64,000 nt of DNA from Wuchereria bancrofti (taxonomy: Eukaryota > Nematoda > Chromadorea > Rhabditida > Onchocercidae): NCBI GenBank assembly GCA_005281725.1, contig SSBO01000013.1:57100-121099 (forward strand). The letters run 5' to 3'. The position numbers and the translations under genes are program-made. The notes below the pieces were generated by a model. That model was not told where the DNA came from, made no database searches, and saw only the letters and a list, made by a program, of their open reading frames with translations. Of this stretch, positions 23,599 through 36,872 are shown piece by piece. Numbering within the stretch: position 1 is the first letter of the stretch; every line of letters begins with the position of its first letter.

Positions 23599-26323
23599 AT
23601 GGCGTTGGCCCACACTGAGTAATGTCATCACATCTCATATCTTATCATTCATCGAAATCATTCATTAACGGGATATGCAAAATGCACTATTTTCAAATAC
23701 AAATAGATATAGGACCATATTTTAATTTCTAATACGTTTACTGAAACTAATCTTTGATAGTTATCAACTGAAATTGATATTTGATGTAGAAATGTTGTTT
23801 TGTTTTGAAGTGTTATGTTGGAAGTTCTACAATAAGAAAGTTAGCATTAAAATTCTCGAGAATGTTAAAATTATAACAACTATTCACTGCTATTTCTATT
23901 CTGTCACATCAGATCTCGATTAAGTATTTGAAAAAAAAATTAGAAACCATTTCTTTCTTCAGCCGAAATTTCATGGTAAGATTTTTAAACATGATATTTC
24001 ATCATTCTTTCATGTAATCAAATGAAGAGAGAAGAAATGATTTCTGAAATAACAATATTAGATTTGAAAACTAAATTGACTAATTTGTCGATATTTTTTT
24101 ATGTCCCTTTTCTAACATGCCAGCAAAATTTTTGCTTGTTTACTGATTAGTTTTCTTTTCTTTTCCCTTTTTTTTTCTTTTGAAAAATTTGTGCAATGAT
24201 AGAAAAAAGAAACTATAATGTCTGTGACTTGAATCAATACTAACTTCAATGCTATCAATTTGTGCAGAGTATGGATATTGAATGAAATGTTAATAATAGT
24301 CTTTAATTTTTTTTAACTTTCCAAAAATTGATCGTGGCAATGCAGCAATATGGCATTGAACATGACATGCATCCATTATTTATAAAAAAAAAAAAAACTA
24401 GGATGACAACTGCAAAACTAATCCTAAGTCTAGTTCATCCTTTCAACAATCTTAGTTTCAATGATCCTTTGTTTTTTTTTTAATCGTTTGAAAATACTAA
24501 TCATATTTTCAAAGTATACTACTATTATAGTTTATAGTGTGAGTATATTTTCATACACAAGTCATGCATTTATATAAACTTCATATTACACGTTTACACA
24601 CGTGCATCCAGGAAATATGTTAATTAGTCTGAAATAGGATAGGAATATACATGTGAGATTTTCATATAACTATAGTAGCATCAATTTTAGTTACTAGTAA
24701 AAATTTTGAACCAGTGATTGTTACAGAATAAACATATATCAATATAATGATCTAACCTAATTATTAGAGAATATCACGTGCTCAGAGACACTCGATAACA
24801 AATAATGTTGAAAACAAAATGAATTTAAGAAAAAAAATTGACAACAAAACAATAACACTAATTTAGCGATGAAGTAAAGAAACAGCGTTACATATTTTTG
24901 TCCCACTGATGAAAAAGGCGGTGAAAAATGAATCATCGATTACCATCCTTTCTTTGCTACGTTAAAATTGTGTTTTTTTTTTCTTTCCGCTCATCACCAC
25001 ACCCCGTTATATTTTCGATTACCATTTCAATGACTCAGTTATTATTCTTAATTTGATATCATATCTTTATCACTCATACTACTCTACTGTTTTAACTATG
25101 CATTCTCTCCTCATAATGATAATCATTTGATTGTCATACATAATGATAATCATTTGATTGTTCATACATAATCCGCGTTTATCACAATGAATGTTGATCA
25201 AACAGATAGCTCTACGTTCTTATTCATAGCTTTCTTATTTCTTATTTTTTATTCATACCCAATTTATAGCTATTTTGGATGAGAGATAAATCTAGATTTA
25301 GATTGAAAGGAAATATGAGATAAGTCCAGATTTTGATCGAAAAAAAGAGGAAGATTATCTCATGCAATAGTTTAAGTCTTAACTCTAGGTTAGGTTAGGG
25401 TCATTTGACCGAGAGATCCCTTTTTTGTACGATTTCGAATAATTCCTGAATAATTCCTCCTGTTAAAGTCATCGCCACTAATCTGTTATCAATATTTTAT
25501 TGCAATTATCTCTCAAATAACTATAAACTAAAGAGAAAAAGAAATGAAAACGATTTCGTATCAGTGTTCCCACGTGCAATTTACCTTTACCAAACGTTGC
25601 TACCACTTTTAACAATCACAAATTACAACGGAACCTCTAACTGACCATCATGAAAACTATAATCCCAGCTTATGTAAAAATGGAAGAAAGTTATTGTAGA
25701 GGTTAAGTTAGCTCAGATTTAAAGATAGGTTGGTTCATTTAATTAAAAAGCAACTTTCTTCCAATTATAGTGCAATTATCAATCAATTGTCAAGTTATAC
25801 CAACTGTCTGCTAATCACTTTATAGTTTTTACTACTTTTCTTTTTATCTTTATTATTTTCTTCTATAATTTTTTATCTTACATTCTATGTTTTATGTAGT
25901 TCACTCTTTTTCACTAATTATGCTATGTGTATTTTACATACGTATATCATTTCATATCCAAAAACATAGAAATAAATGTCAGTGTATCGTTAAATAAATG
26001 TCAATGTCAGTTGTCAGTGTTATTAATCAGTTCATAATGATGATAAAAGAAATTTATTGATATAAATGGGCAACATTACTGTATTAAATTAGTTAACAAT
26101 ATGCAGATTAGGTGACATAAGCGTTTGGCAGAAATATCTCCCCAAAATTCATGAAATATGTTTTAGGTTTAGATTTGTTAATTGTTGATAATATTCTTAT
26201 CAGTATCATTTTTGCAGGAAAAGTTGGAATGTAGACGGCAATTGTCATAATTTGCCTGAAGCATTATTTGAGGAACCGGATACCAATAATTTCCGGTGTT
26301 ATTATTTCATTGAATTTTTAAAT
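23599..26323 (+). CDS. Candidate 5' exons of the TMCC gene
   Basis: Two possible exons lie upstream of the well-supported TMCC exons. The first (23599-23618) reads MALAHT plus two bases of a Glu codon, has an A-rich context before the ATG and a good donor GTAATG. The second (26218-26323) has acceptor TTTTTGCAG, completes that codon, stays open for 35 codons (KSWNVDGN, then LPEALFEEPD) and can end at 26323 in phase 0 (donor GTTAGC, weak), matching the phase of the exon at 26700. The phase agreement is encouraging, but the second donor is poor and the N-terminal part of this family is not conserved, so homology cannot confirm it. Confidence 0.4.
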
Positions 26324-26699
26324 GTTAGCACCAGTCATAAAGCACGACTCACATCCTGAGGTTTTCTTTCTGTCATTTTTTCCAGAGAAGATGTAATTAA
26401 TATCTTTTGTCATATATCGAAAATAATAGCATATTGCATAACATTTCATCAAGTACGAGTTCGATGATAATGTAGATGACGTGTCATCGTTGACCTTAGC
26501 ATGTTAATAATTTGGAGCTCGATGCGCTTTTGTGACCTTTACTAGTCGTTTTTTAATATTAAATGTTCTCATTAGCTGATTCATTGTAACTGTTGAAAAG
26601 TCATTTTATTATTAAACATTACGCCAGATGAATAATTTCGTTAAATAAAAATAATTCTTTTTGACAAACTTATCTTCCAAGCAATTGAAATAATTTCAG

Positions 26700-29600
26700 T
26701 CAGATGGTTCATGGTTGGGCGGTAGTTTGCGTTCATCGGATGGAGGAACATCCTACGCTGGAGGTGTAGATGATATTGGCTTGGATGACCGAACACGTAT
26801 TGAGCGCAAAATAGAGCAAATCAAGGAAAGATTATCTCGTATTTCTCTTGCCAGAGAGGGTGTCTATCATTTGTTATTCATTTTTTTTTTGTCAGAATTT
26901 ATCGTGGAGTGATTTTAATTATATAATCTTTTTAGCTTTGTCTTTGTTGATTCAAATTTGACAATTCATTTTCAGTCTTATTGCAGCGGATGTTGATGAC
27001 TTCTTGTCTATGACTAGCAGTATGGAAGGTGGAAGCGAAAATCCACAACTAGCGCGGGTTCGACAACATTTCGAGAAAAAAAATAAGAAAAGTTCGCAAG
27101 AAATTGGACATTTAAAGGTATTGCTCCAAAACTTAACTATTCACTGATGAAGAATTATATATTTAAGTACTTAGCCGTATTTCAGTGCACCGTGGTAAAT
27201 TTTGTTTATGTTATGTGCATGCCACACCATTGCCATTTTTTTTTTTCTGCATACAACGAGAGGTGTAGTTTGTCGTACGAGATGAGTGAAACTCAGTAAG
27301 CAAAGAAATGTGTTAGATTAGTTATTTAAACAGGTGTGTATCAGAAACAAAAAAGATCTGAAACTGAACATTAGCAGAACATTATTATTTTTTAGTAACT
27401 GAACATTAGTATTTTAAAAAGATTGCAAGTGGAAGCTACATGATACTATTTTAGAAAAAACTGGAACAACTGCAGTCAAAATTAGTGGATTTGAATATGG
27501 GAATTGCCACCGAAATTTCACCTAAAAGTTCTGTACTTAATAATATTAGGTTTGTGATTCAGTTAAAAAATTTTTTCCTGCTTGGAAAAAAGTAGTCACA
27601 TTATTTATGGTGGCTAAATTGCTGAGCATCTGGATCTTTTAGTCTGAAATCAAGTTGTATTCAATAATTTCTATTTCTGGGGGCTTTAACTTCCTTCAGT
27701 AATCTACTAATTCTGCTCTTTTTTTCTGTACCTTACGTTTTTCTTGAAGGATAATTTCATCTGAGTTTTCTAATGGAATATGATGATCATTATACGAATT
27801 CTTTTTATCAGTAGGTCCCTGCTGGATACCTTACTTGTCATTTTAGATGTGAAAGTTACAAGAACACCAGTACACCGAGTCAAATATGATATGGACTTCT
27901 ATGAACTTGCTATTTCAAACATTTTGCTATTAAGTCATACCTCGATCTGAATTTGCAGTTTGCATAGCTTCCATAATTTAATTTCTGGGAAGTTTGGTAT
28001 TATAATTTTAGGAAAACGGGTCCACTACTTCGAGAAGTGATAGCTGCACCACGTGGTATAGCACATATAATCAAAAGTACTTTTGGATCAGCGGATAATA
28101 TACCGGACAGTATTGCAAGTGACGCATCCAATGTGGGCCATTCCACTTTTTACTCTGATACACAAACTAATGATAGGTTTATTCTTTTTTTTTCTTTTCT
28201 TTTTTAAATTCCAATAATTTGCGTTTTTCTTTTGTGTACTGTTTTCTTATCTGTTTATCCTTATTTTATTTTACTGCTCATATAAGAATCAGTTATTTCT
28301 TTTCAGGATACATAAGTTGGATTTCGAAAATCGTGATGTAACACCATCACCAGCTAAGCGTGGACATAAACGTAATGAAACATTGCCTTCTATGGCGTTT
28401 GATCTCGATAATTTGGTAATCTCGTCTCTGCCAGAAATGCTTTCTCATGATGAACCAGAAGTCGGATTTACTGCTGCAAATACCGTGGTCGAATTGCACA
28501 ATGACATACAAGAACTGAAAGCACAAAATCAGGCGCTTTTTGAGCAACTTAATAAGTTACAGGTAAATTGAGTTGTCGTTTTTTTTTTCGCTCTCTTTTG
28601 ATAATGCTCTCAAAAAGTGCAAAGTTGACAGCTTGATAGATTATTTTGAGGACGTTTGACACTAAGTGTTTTATAACGCTTAGTGTCAAACGGATAAATT
28701 TATAGCAATAAGTAATTTGGTATTACCACTTAATGGCCGATTAAGTAATATAAGCTTTTTTATGTGACTTATTTATGATCCTATCCGTTATATATAAATC
28801 ATCATCATTCGTGGATTAGTCTTACTATCCGTGCAATCCTGAGCTGTATTTACGTACTTTCTGTGACAATTTAAATAGCTTTCGAGCATATTATTTCCTT
28901 ATCTTTAGTCGTAATGATTATAACAGTGTATTATTACTGCTCTAAAATATTTGCTATCTTTTATTATCTTCCTTCACTAAAAAATTTAGACTCAAAATAA
29001 ATCTGAATTCAATTATTTCAACAGTGCGCTTCATGAAGAAAGGATCAAAACACAGGTTTGTTGAAATGAAAAGTTCGAATTATTTTTAAGTGTTATTAGA
29101 TTTTATTTATGACATTCATGATTGGTATACTATGAATAATTTTTCAGCGAGAGAGAGGTTAGGTATGTTCCAAAAATGGTTACGTTTTTTCTGTCTTTCT
29201 TATTCTTTCATTAGATAAACCAACTCATAATTTGGACGTTTTTAGAGGCTTGAAGAAATGTTAAATGAAACTATTGAATTGCATCAGGCTGAAATGATTG
29301 CACTTAAATCTGATCTCAACACAATTGCTACACGTATGGATTATCAGTACAGCGATCGTTTTCGCTCCATTGAAGAGAACATTGAAAGTACTCAAAATAA
29401 GGTGTGAAATTGTTCTTTCATCAAGCGATAATAGTTTGGACTTAATTCATATTTTTTTTTTTATAATTTATTGTTGGAATTATTGCGGAATTCAAATTCT
29501 GCTTTAAAATTGGTCCCTGAACAAATATTCAAAAGAAGCATGATTTTTTTGTCGTGATTTATTTCAAATTGTTCTAATATTTAACAGATCCGTGAGTAGA

Positions 29601-30105
29601 AGTCAGGTTATAAATTACAGTAATATAGTCTTGACAATTCAAAACTTCCTTTTCTAGATGATACGAATGGAAGTAAATGTGAAAGAATGGACAGAATCTC
29701 GACCACAGACAACATTCAATTCAGTAATGCTTTCTGGAACAAATATTCTGGTGGAATTTATCAAGCTTGTATTGCTTATCGTGTCTTTTGCTCTTGATTT
29801 TGTTAAGCCTTTCACAGGCACCAGGTTTGTTACTATTCTTATAATAAATCTTTTCGCTTCTTCTGGTAATCATTTAGTAACGATTTGTTTCGTGTATTTC
29901 AATTTACTAAATTCCTTTTTGCTACTATTATATCAATTTTGTGGTTTTCAGGACCCGGGCTGGATTTGTGATCTTGTCCTGGTTAGCACTAATGATTTTA
30001 ACACATTTCATCGATCTTGACGAATTAATGCGAAGAATTGGTGGCATTTTGCATCTCATTTCATCATCATCAGCATCAAATTCTACTAATTTAAATGCTT
30101 TATAA
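26700..30105 (+). CDS. Transmembrane and coiled-coil domain (TMCC) family protein
   Basis: Nine exons in consistent phase: 26700-26859, 26987-27117, 27455-27549, 28012-28176, 28307-28562, 28990-29055, 29246-29401, 29658-29824 and 29952-30105. The first carries a Gly/Ser-rich lead and IERKIEQIKERLSRISLARE; the next continues into ARVRQHFEKKNKKSSQEI and KKLEQLQSKL, a coiled coil typical of TMCC1-3. Exon 4 has the family signature IIKSTFGSADNIPDS. A linker with KRGHKRNETLPS precedes a second coiled coil (ELHNDIQELKAQNQALF, then RLEEMLNETIELHQ). The C-terminus has two hydrophobic spans (FIKLVLLIVSFALDF and FVILSWLALMIL), as in this ER-membrane family. With the candidate 5' exons the protein would be about 491 residues. 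A poly(A) signal lies 300 bp past the stop. Vertebrate TMCC proteins sit on the ER with coiled coils facing the cytosol; the role here is inferred from that. Confidence 0.92.
28653..28692. repeat. Near-perfect 40-bp palindrome in a TMCC intron
   Basis: Arms CGTTTGACACTAAG (28653-28666) and CTTAGTGTCAAACG (28679-28692) are exact reverse complements around a short centre (TGTTTTATAACG) that can pair further with one G-T pair, leaving a 4-base loop. Confidence 0.9.
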
Positions 30106-30401
30106 TTTTCGGGATTTTTTTTTTGGAAAGTGCGCTGCTTTTACTAATATTTGTTTATAGGTTTTGATTTGTAATACTTTTTTGATGTTTGTGGACTTAT
30201 TAAAGGTATTATCAGGTCCATTGAAATGATGAAAGCTTATTCATAGCATACATGATCTGAATTTTGTTTTCTTTCCAGTATCAGATGTTTATTGATAGAC
30301 ATCTGCTGTGATATTTCTTAGGCAATGTTATATTGAATTGGGAACTTTTTTTGTCTTATAGTTAATGAAATTCAAGGAAATTTGCATGGCAAACGTATCT
30401 A

Positions 30402-30407
30402 AATAAA
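30402..30407 (+). terminator. Poly(A) signal of the TMCC gene
   Basis: AATAAA about 300 bp after the TMCC stop codon and before any other feature on this strand. Confidence 0.55.
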
Positions 30408-31710
30408 GAGAAGAGAAATGGTATTTATCATTCCGGTTTCATTTTTGTACGTGTCAATAAGGTGTTTTAAATAACTCTTATAGCGATAGTGAATTCATAT
30501 TATTGTTGATAATAGTTGTGTAGTTTTGGAACTGCACAGATTTTTCGGAAAGTTTTTGCATAATGATATTGGTTGCTATTTGAAAATTAAATTCTTGAAA
30601 TTTCTATATCAGAATGAATTATGAAGTCACTTTTACTAAACGATTATGTCTTTTCCAAAGTATATAGCAAGCTGATTAACGTTCCGTTCGTTTTATGATG
30701 GATTAAGCGCTTAAATATTTTTTTTTTTTTTTAACGCAAGCATAACATAATCCGATTTAATTTTGCGAGCAATTTCTGATAATTGTCGATATTTCGGGAG
30801 GTCGCTGACCGGAATTTTCTGTAACATCAAGTCAAGGTCTTACATGTAAGAAGGATATTCATATGTAATTTTCAACACTTATTATCTAATTAATTCATCA
30901 TCAATGAGAATGAATAAAGTTGTTTAACATTGTTATTCAAATAGATTTCATATTAAAAATATATGTAATTCGCTGGAAATTTGTCATTAAATTATATTCT
31001 CCCTAACTTCATTTGTTGATGTTTACTTTATAATTGGTCTTCAATTGATGGATTTGGATACACAAACTATCGATTGTTTAAAAAGCTATAAAAAAGGGTT
31101 ATTTTAACGATATAATTTTACAATTGATGATATAAATCTCTTCCAGTATATCTATGTTGAATGCTACCATAAATACTGTAAACATTTATGCAAAAAAACG
31201 AATTAGCTCTTAAATACATAGTAACGTATAAAATTTTATGCATTCTTTAATAAATAGAAAATAACATGATTTACGACATATATTTCAATTTATGGGGATA
31301 TTTTGTTATTTGATTATGTGACAAAATCAATATGATTAAAATAATATAGTTAAGTAATATAGTAGAAAAAGTAGCAAAAGGAAAAAAATTGAGAAAAAGA
31401 ATGTGAAACTAGCATGAAGTGAATAATTGGAACTTTTGAATTTAAACATTAATTCTGGAAAAAAGAGAAAGGTCTTTCCAGCTTTATGCAACAATTTCAG
31501 TTATCAAAATCATTAACGATAAATCCAGAAATAAATTATGAAAGTGAAAATGATTAAATTAAATATTATTATCATATATAAAACGTTAATTAATTGCAAA
31601 TTAATGAATGGCACCGTTTTCATCATTCAGCAGTGTTGAATTTTAAAACTATCCATAGATCATTGCTAATAATATTTTGATATTATCATCCTTATATATT
31701 AGGAGTACCT

Positions 31711-31716
31711 TTTATT
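31711..31716 (-). terminator. Candidate poly(A) signal of the arrestin-domain gene
   Basis: AATAAA on the minus strand only a few bases after the stop codon. If used, the 3' UTR would be very short. Confidence 0.4.
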
Positions 31717-31721
31717 TACCA

Positions 31722-34588
31722 TTATCTCTTGATACCATTTTCGGTGTTACCGTTTGTTTGTGCAACATCTGTTATTGTTGCTGTTGTTGTTGCTACTGTT
31801 GTTGTTGTTGTTCCCGAATTTGTAATAACACCATCTTTGAATGAATAATTGTTGATAGATGGAACCAGGACACTATATTGGGGTGTAAACATGAAACCAT
31901 CACCATAAATGAATTTTCCTGATTCATCACTTTCCGGTATTGGTTGTGCACCACCCACAAATGGTTGATAAATGATATTGCTACCACGACATGGTAATGG
32001 TAAAATCGTTATTGGTAATTCGAGCAATAAATAATCACCAAGTGATAACTGCAACTTATTGCAAATTTAAATAAATTTTTAACAATTAAAATTTATACTG
32101 AATGAATTTGTAAGAATAAATCCAACAATTTATATTATATCTATCAAACATGACGATAAAATAAGGAATTTTATTTAAGAAAAGAATAAAAAGTACTTTT
32201 ATGAAAAGTCCAATAATTTGTCACAATTATTGGATTCAAATCAACTTATTATAAATTTTTGAAATCCTCAATCTTCAATAAAATAATTTTGGATGATATA
32301 AAGGAATGTGTAAACATACTTGTATGGCATATTCAACCCGTAAAAAGGGTTTCTTTCGAAATCTCAAAGTTGCACTACTTGGAGATTCTTGAAACTTGAC
32401 TAAAAGAGCAGTGGAATCTGGTACTGATTGATCTGGTGTGATTGAAATATCAGTATCCATTATTGTAGCATTATTATTATTAGTAAGAGTTGATTGGTAA
32501 AATTTTGCTCCTGAATTTAGTTAAAAAAATATCATTCAAATCCAAACAAACGTTATTTAATGTGAATTTTATACGATTCGATCAAGCATTTCCATGTTTC
32601 TCTTTTACTAAGCTCTATTAAATTACTTATATTTTGTTAGTGAATATGTGAACTTTTCAAAATATCTATTTCACCTAAATTGCTACTCTTTTTATGATAG
32701 GATAAAATATTCCAATATAATTACTTAAAAATATAAGTGCCTTTAAAAAAAAAAGAAACCATAAAGAAAGAAAAACAAACAAACCTATAGTTGGTGCTAA
32801 AGCAGGGATTTGTAAGAAAAACACTTCATCTTTTTCTAATAGACTTTTCGACTTAACAGCATCATGTTTCTCAAGCCGACGTATGATCAGTGTTCGATTA
32901 GGCAATGTATTATTATTATTGGAATCAATGCATTGAACTCGATCAACAAGACGAAGTTCCATCTTAAAAAAAAGACTAAAACGGAAGTCACTTATTAATT
33001 ATAGATTAATTATCGGTAATTATAATTATAGATTTATTTCAAAATTTTCATAAATCTGAAATATTTTTATAATATTGATAAGATAATTTAAGTTTGCAAT
33101 TAATTTAGCTTAAAAATACTATCACTTTCAAACTTTGTTTCATATTTAAATATACAATTGCAAAATTGATCTATTGGAGTATTTCGTTTTAAATGAATTG
33201 TCAAAAAAAAAAGAAAGAATAAAGAACAAAATTTTTGAAAAATTACCTGATCAACGATATGCCTTGGATGCCGATTATCAATTTTAATGGAACCAATAAC
33301 TGTTTCACCTGGTGCATAAGCAGATTTTGGTAAGCGTACCTCAGCAATTAGCTTACCACGACAACAACAACCACCAAATGATACCGTTTCTGAAGCACCA
33401 ATTGGTTGTATAGCCAATTCCATAAATGATTCCACCGGTGCAATCACCGAGATTGGCTTTTTTGCAATATATTCACGCTAAATATTCACACATTTACTCA
33501 ACGATAAGATGCAAAATGATAGAATTTAATTAATCAATTAATAGAAATATATTTATTGAACATATAATTTATTTTAGTATTTGTTTGTTTTCTATAATAT
33601 TAAATAATATAAGTTAATTTTTTCTATAATGATTTCTATAATATAACTTATTACAATTCTCTTTTCTACATAAAAAAGTTTTGTTTTTGAAATATTTCTC
33701 AATTTATATAATATTTCAAATTATCAAAGCTTAAAAATTCACTGAATCAGTTCCAGCTTCTTCAACAACAGTCGCTCGAATGAAATAACGAATAAATCCA
33801 TGCGGACTTTCATATGAAGTTGGACAGCCTAGAGGTAATGGGCATTCAAATGGTAAACAGTATAAATAATTAGCAATCCATGGGAAATGTCCTGGTTCCG
33901 GTCGACCAGGTGGCCTTTCCAGCAATGTGAAATCTCTATCAAAATACACCTATAAAAAATAAATAAATATTATTTGAAAATAAAAAAAAATAAAATATAA
34001 AATGAATTAATATAATTTATAGAATGTTAACTTTTAACAAAAATAAAAAACATCTCAAGATACATAAATTATTTTACAGCTACATTTAATAATCAAAAGG
34101 TTTAATAGTAATAAATTATTTTTAAAACAATACATTGATTTGACAGCAATAAAATATACTGCAATTATAAACCATAAAATTTTGATAAAATTTAGATTAA
34201 ATAATCAAAAAATTAGAAGCAATACTTGGAAGTAATTTAAAACAAATATAAGATAATAATTTTTAAAATAATCCATCGATAGATTTAAAATAATACATTG
34301 ATTTAAAATCTTTTTTTTTAAAAAAAAAGATTAAAGTAATACATTAATCTTGATAGCAATAAAATATAATTTCATTAATACCTTTTCAATTTCAGCTCCT
34401 TTCGATGAATCTCTTTTAACACATGCAGCACGTCCTTTAAATTGCAATTTAATAGCTTGTATTGTCATTGGTCTTTTCAATTCAATTTGTAATTTACCAG
34501 TTATTAATTCATCACCATGAAAAATTGGTTCATGACCTGCGTTTAATTCAATATTGAACTGTCGAAATACATCATCAGCACTTGGCAT
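31722..34588 (-). CDS. Arrestin domain-containing protein (alpha-arrestin family)
   Basis: Six minus-strand exons, all in phase: 34382-34588, 33743-33949, 33247-33477, 32785-32962, 32320-32510 and 31722-32048, about 446 residues. ATG 34588 is chosen because the upstream frame continues only from a TTG. The N-terminal arrestin sheet covers about residues 1-150 (FNIELNAGHEPIFHGDELI, GKLQIEL, then the PGHFPWIANYLYCLPFECPL segment), followed by the C-terminal arrestin sheet (about 170-350) with APGETVIGSIKIDN, VDRVQC, a VFFLQIPALAPTI segment and YLLLELPITILPLP. The tail is Thr/Ala-rich from GTT and GCT triplet runs. The PPxY motifs that recruit NEDD4-type ligases in vertebrate ARRDC proteins are not seen; the closest is TPQY. 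Alpha-arrestins act as adaptors for receptor trafficking; C. elegans has many (arrd genes), and I cannot say which one this matches. Confidence 0.92.
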
Positions 34589-35427
34589 TGTTATTTGATG
34601 CACGAAAGACAATCCTTCTTTTCCGTTTTCTTTTTTTTATTCTAAAAATATTAATAACAAATTAGGAAGGTAAATGGAAATGAATAAAAGTAATTTTACG
34701 GAAAAACGTTTCCTTTGTTTTTTAATTATAAAATTTATATAGAAGTTAACATTTATTTGACATACATACTATATATGTGAACTGCTAAAAAAAAAAGAAA
34801 ATTAACTATATTCGTTAATTAATAATTAGTAAAAATAAAAGGAAAAAACTGGATAAATCAAATAAAAATAGAATTTATCTCAAACTTATAAAACAAATGT
34901 AATATCTTGTCAACTTTCAAATAACATCAATTTAACAACAAATAATAATTTCAAATTTGAAAATAGCAAAAAATTTTTCAAAATTCATATAAATGAATTA
35001 GTAATAGATAATTGGGTTAAGAATTCTTTTTTTAAAAAAAAGGAAATATATGACCATATGAAGAAATACTTCCCAATTGTTGCAATGTTTTTTTTTCTTT
35101 CTTTTTTCTCCCTTTTATTTTCAACCTTTTGTCTTATTTAATTAAAATAGCGGTAATGAGAGTAAGACTAAAGAATAAAGTGTGTAATGAGTAAAGTAAT
35201 AAGAATAGCAAATAAATTGTTACTGTAGAAGGAATAATTTCAAATGAATTATATGAAACACAGTAATTAGAAATTGATAAAGCACAATTATTTGACTCAT
35301 TTTGTTGTTATCATATCACTAAAACGTTTCTTTGCCTTTCAACATCGTCTTAGTATTTCTTTATTTGTTTATTTATATATTTAATTCCTTTTTTCTGACA
35401 TGTTGTTCTTTTATACAATGAATATTA

Positions 35428-35445
35428 TTATTATTATTATTATCA

Positions 35446-35497
<52 letters not shown>

Positions 35498-35530
35498 TAC
35501 TATTATTATTATTATTATTATTATTATTTC
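35428..35530. repeat. (ATT)n microsatellite
   Basis: About 34 ATT triplets with a few ATC and ACT interruptions; on the plus strand it reads as poly-Ile. Confidence 0.9.
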
Positions 35531-35847
35531 GCTTCGCCTCATTTCAAAAAAAAACAAACAAAACAAAAAAAGAGAACAGAAAAGAATGCTTAATCTCTTT
35601 TTGTTTAATCAATTCAATAAATTTAAAAATAAGCACAAATAATTAGTTTTAATAATTGAATTATTTTCATTTCACTAATTTCTATAATCGAAATTTTTAG
35701 CAAAAACTATTTTACTCGAATTTATCACATTGATTAGTAATATATGAGAAATGTAAATGCAATAATTTAGAATAAGAATTTTCCGATTAGAATAATAAAT
35801 AGTCCGATCGTTACTTTCGGAGCTACAATCGATCGTTTCCGGTGATA

Positions 35848-35884
35848 ACACACATACACACACGCACACACTCACACAGACACA
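35848..35884. repeat. Imperfect (CA)n microsatellite
   Basis: ACACACATACACACACGCACAC-type run, about 37 bp. Confidence 0.7.
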
Positions 35885-36555
35885 TATTATCAGAAAGAGG
35901 GACAATTCTCATCCTACTAGAAATTAATAATATTTTTCTTGCAGATGTGTTGATACAGGAGTGATTTCAGGAAGTGAATTGATTAAATTAGTGATAAATT
36001 TATATATTTACAAATATATCCAATAATATTTCTCATTCCTAGATATCATTTTCACTATGAATTGAATTATTCGTTCAGTTTTCTTCCCATTGATTAAATC
36101 TTTCTTTTGTTCCTCTCTCTTTCCCCCTCTTTTTCCTCATTCATTATGAAAGAGAAAGAGGAAAAGGAAGAAGCAATGAATTAATTAGCAAACATTTCAA
36201 AAATAAATTTTAAATCAAAAAGAAGAAAATGAAAAATTTTATTAGACGTAAGCACAAACATAAATTAATAATAATTTTATTCATCAATATATCATAAATA
36301 ATTTTTTTTAAGCAAAATGATAATTCAAACATAAATATTTCAAATAAACTTTCAAGTAATAATTAAAAATATTATAGCTTTTGTTAGCTTAGCTTAGTTT
36401 CATCTTTTTTTATTGCAACTAAAATATTGAAATAAAACTAACTATTTGAAAAAAAGAGTTCTTTTTGAAAAAAAATATAAAAAGGAAACATCTATTGAAA
36501 ACAGAGCAAAAATAAAAAAAAAATAAAAAGGGAAAAATTCAAAAATGGATACTAA

Positions 36556-36872
36556 CTGCTTCTTTGCTAATACTCCAGTGGCAGTTTGACATATATTTAT
36601 TTTATTGAAAGCATTCTGCAAATAAATATACAAAAAAAGGAAAAAAGAAAGAAAAAAATGCTTAAAAATTTTCAATGCAAATAATACATTTTAAAAATAA
36701 AAAATAAAAAAGANCTGCTTCTTTGCTAATACTCCAGTGGCAGTTTGACATATATTTATTTTATTGAAAGCATTCTGCAAATAAATATACAAAAAAAGGA
36801 AAAAAGAAAGAAAAAAATGCTTAAAAATTTTCAATGCAAATAATACATTTTAAAAATAAAAAATAAAAAAGA
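36556..36872. repeat. Exact 158-bp tandem duplication around a single N
   Basis: 36556-36713 is repeated without visible change at 36715-36872, with one N at 36714. Exact identity with an N at the junction points to an assembly join of overlapping contig ends. Confidence 0.9.

Larger units (their letters stand above)
30106..31721. other. Convergent intergenic region (TMCC and arrestin-domain 3' ends)
   Basis: Holds the TMCC 3' UTR with AATAAA at 30402-30407, then AT-rich sequence without supported exons up to the arrestin gene's 3' end. Confidence 0.6.

Noticed and set aside
25385..25402. TAGGTTAGGTTAGGG, telomere-like
   Set aside because: Too short, and the 5-base period differs from the nematode TTAGGC repeat.
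29148..29157. 10-base microexon in TMCC between 29055 and 29246 (after TTTTTCAG)
   Set aside because: The segment would leave phase 1, which does not match either AG of the next exon; exon 29055 joins 29246 directly and gives the family's usual spacing.
35400..35642. Poly-Ile frame
   Set aside because: Translation of the (ATT)n microsatellite.
36556..36616. Possible minus-strand exon coding QTATGVLAKKQL
   Set aside because: Splice-like ends exist, but no neighbouring exon, start or stop can be linked, and it lies in a duplicated, gap-adjacent segment.
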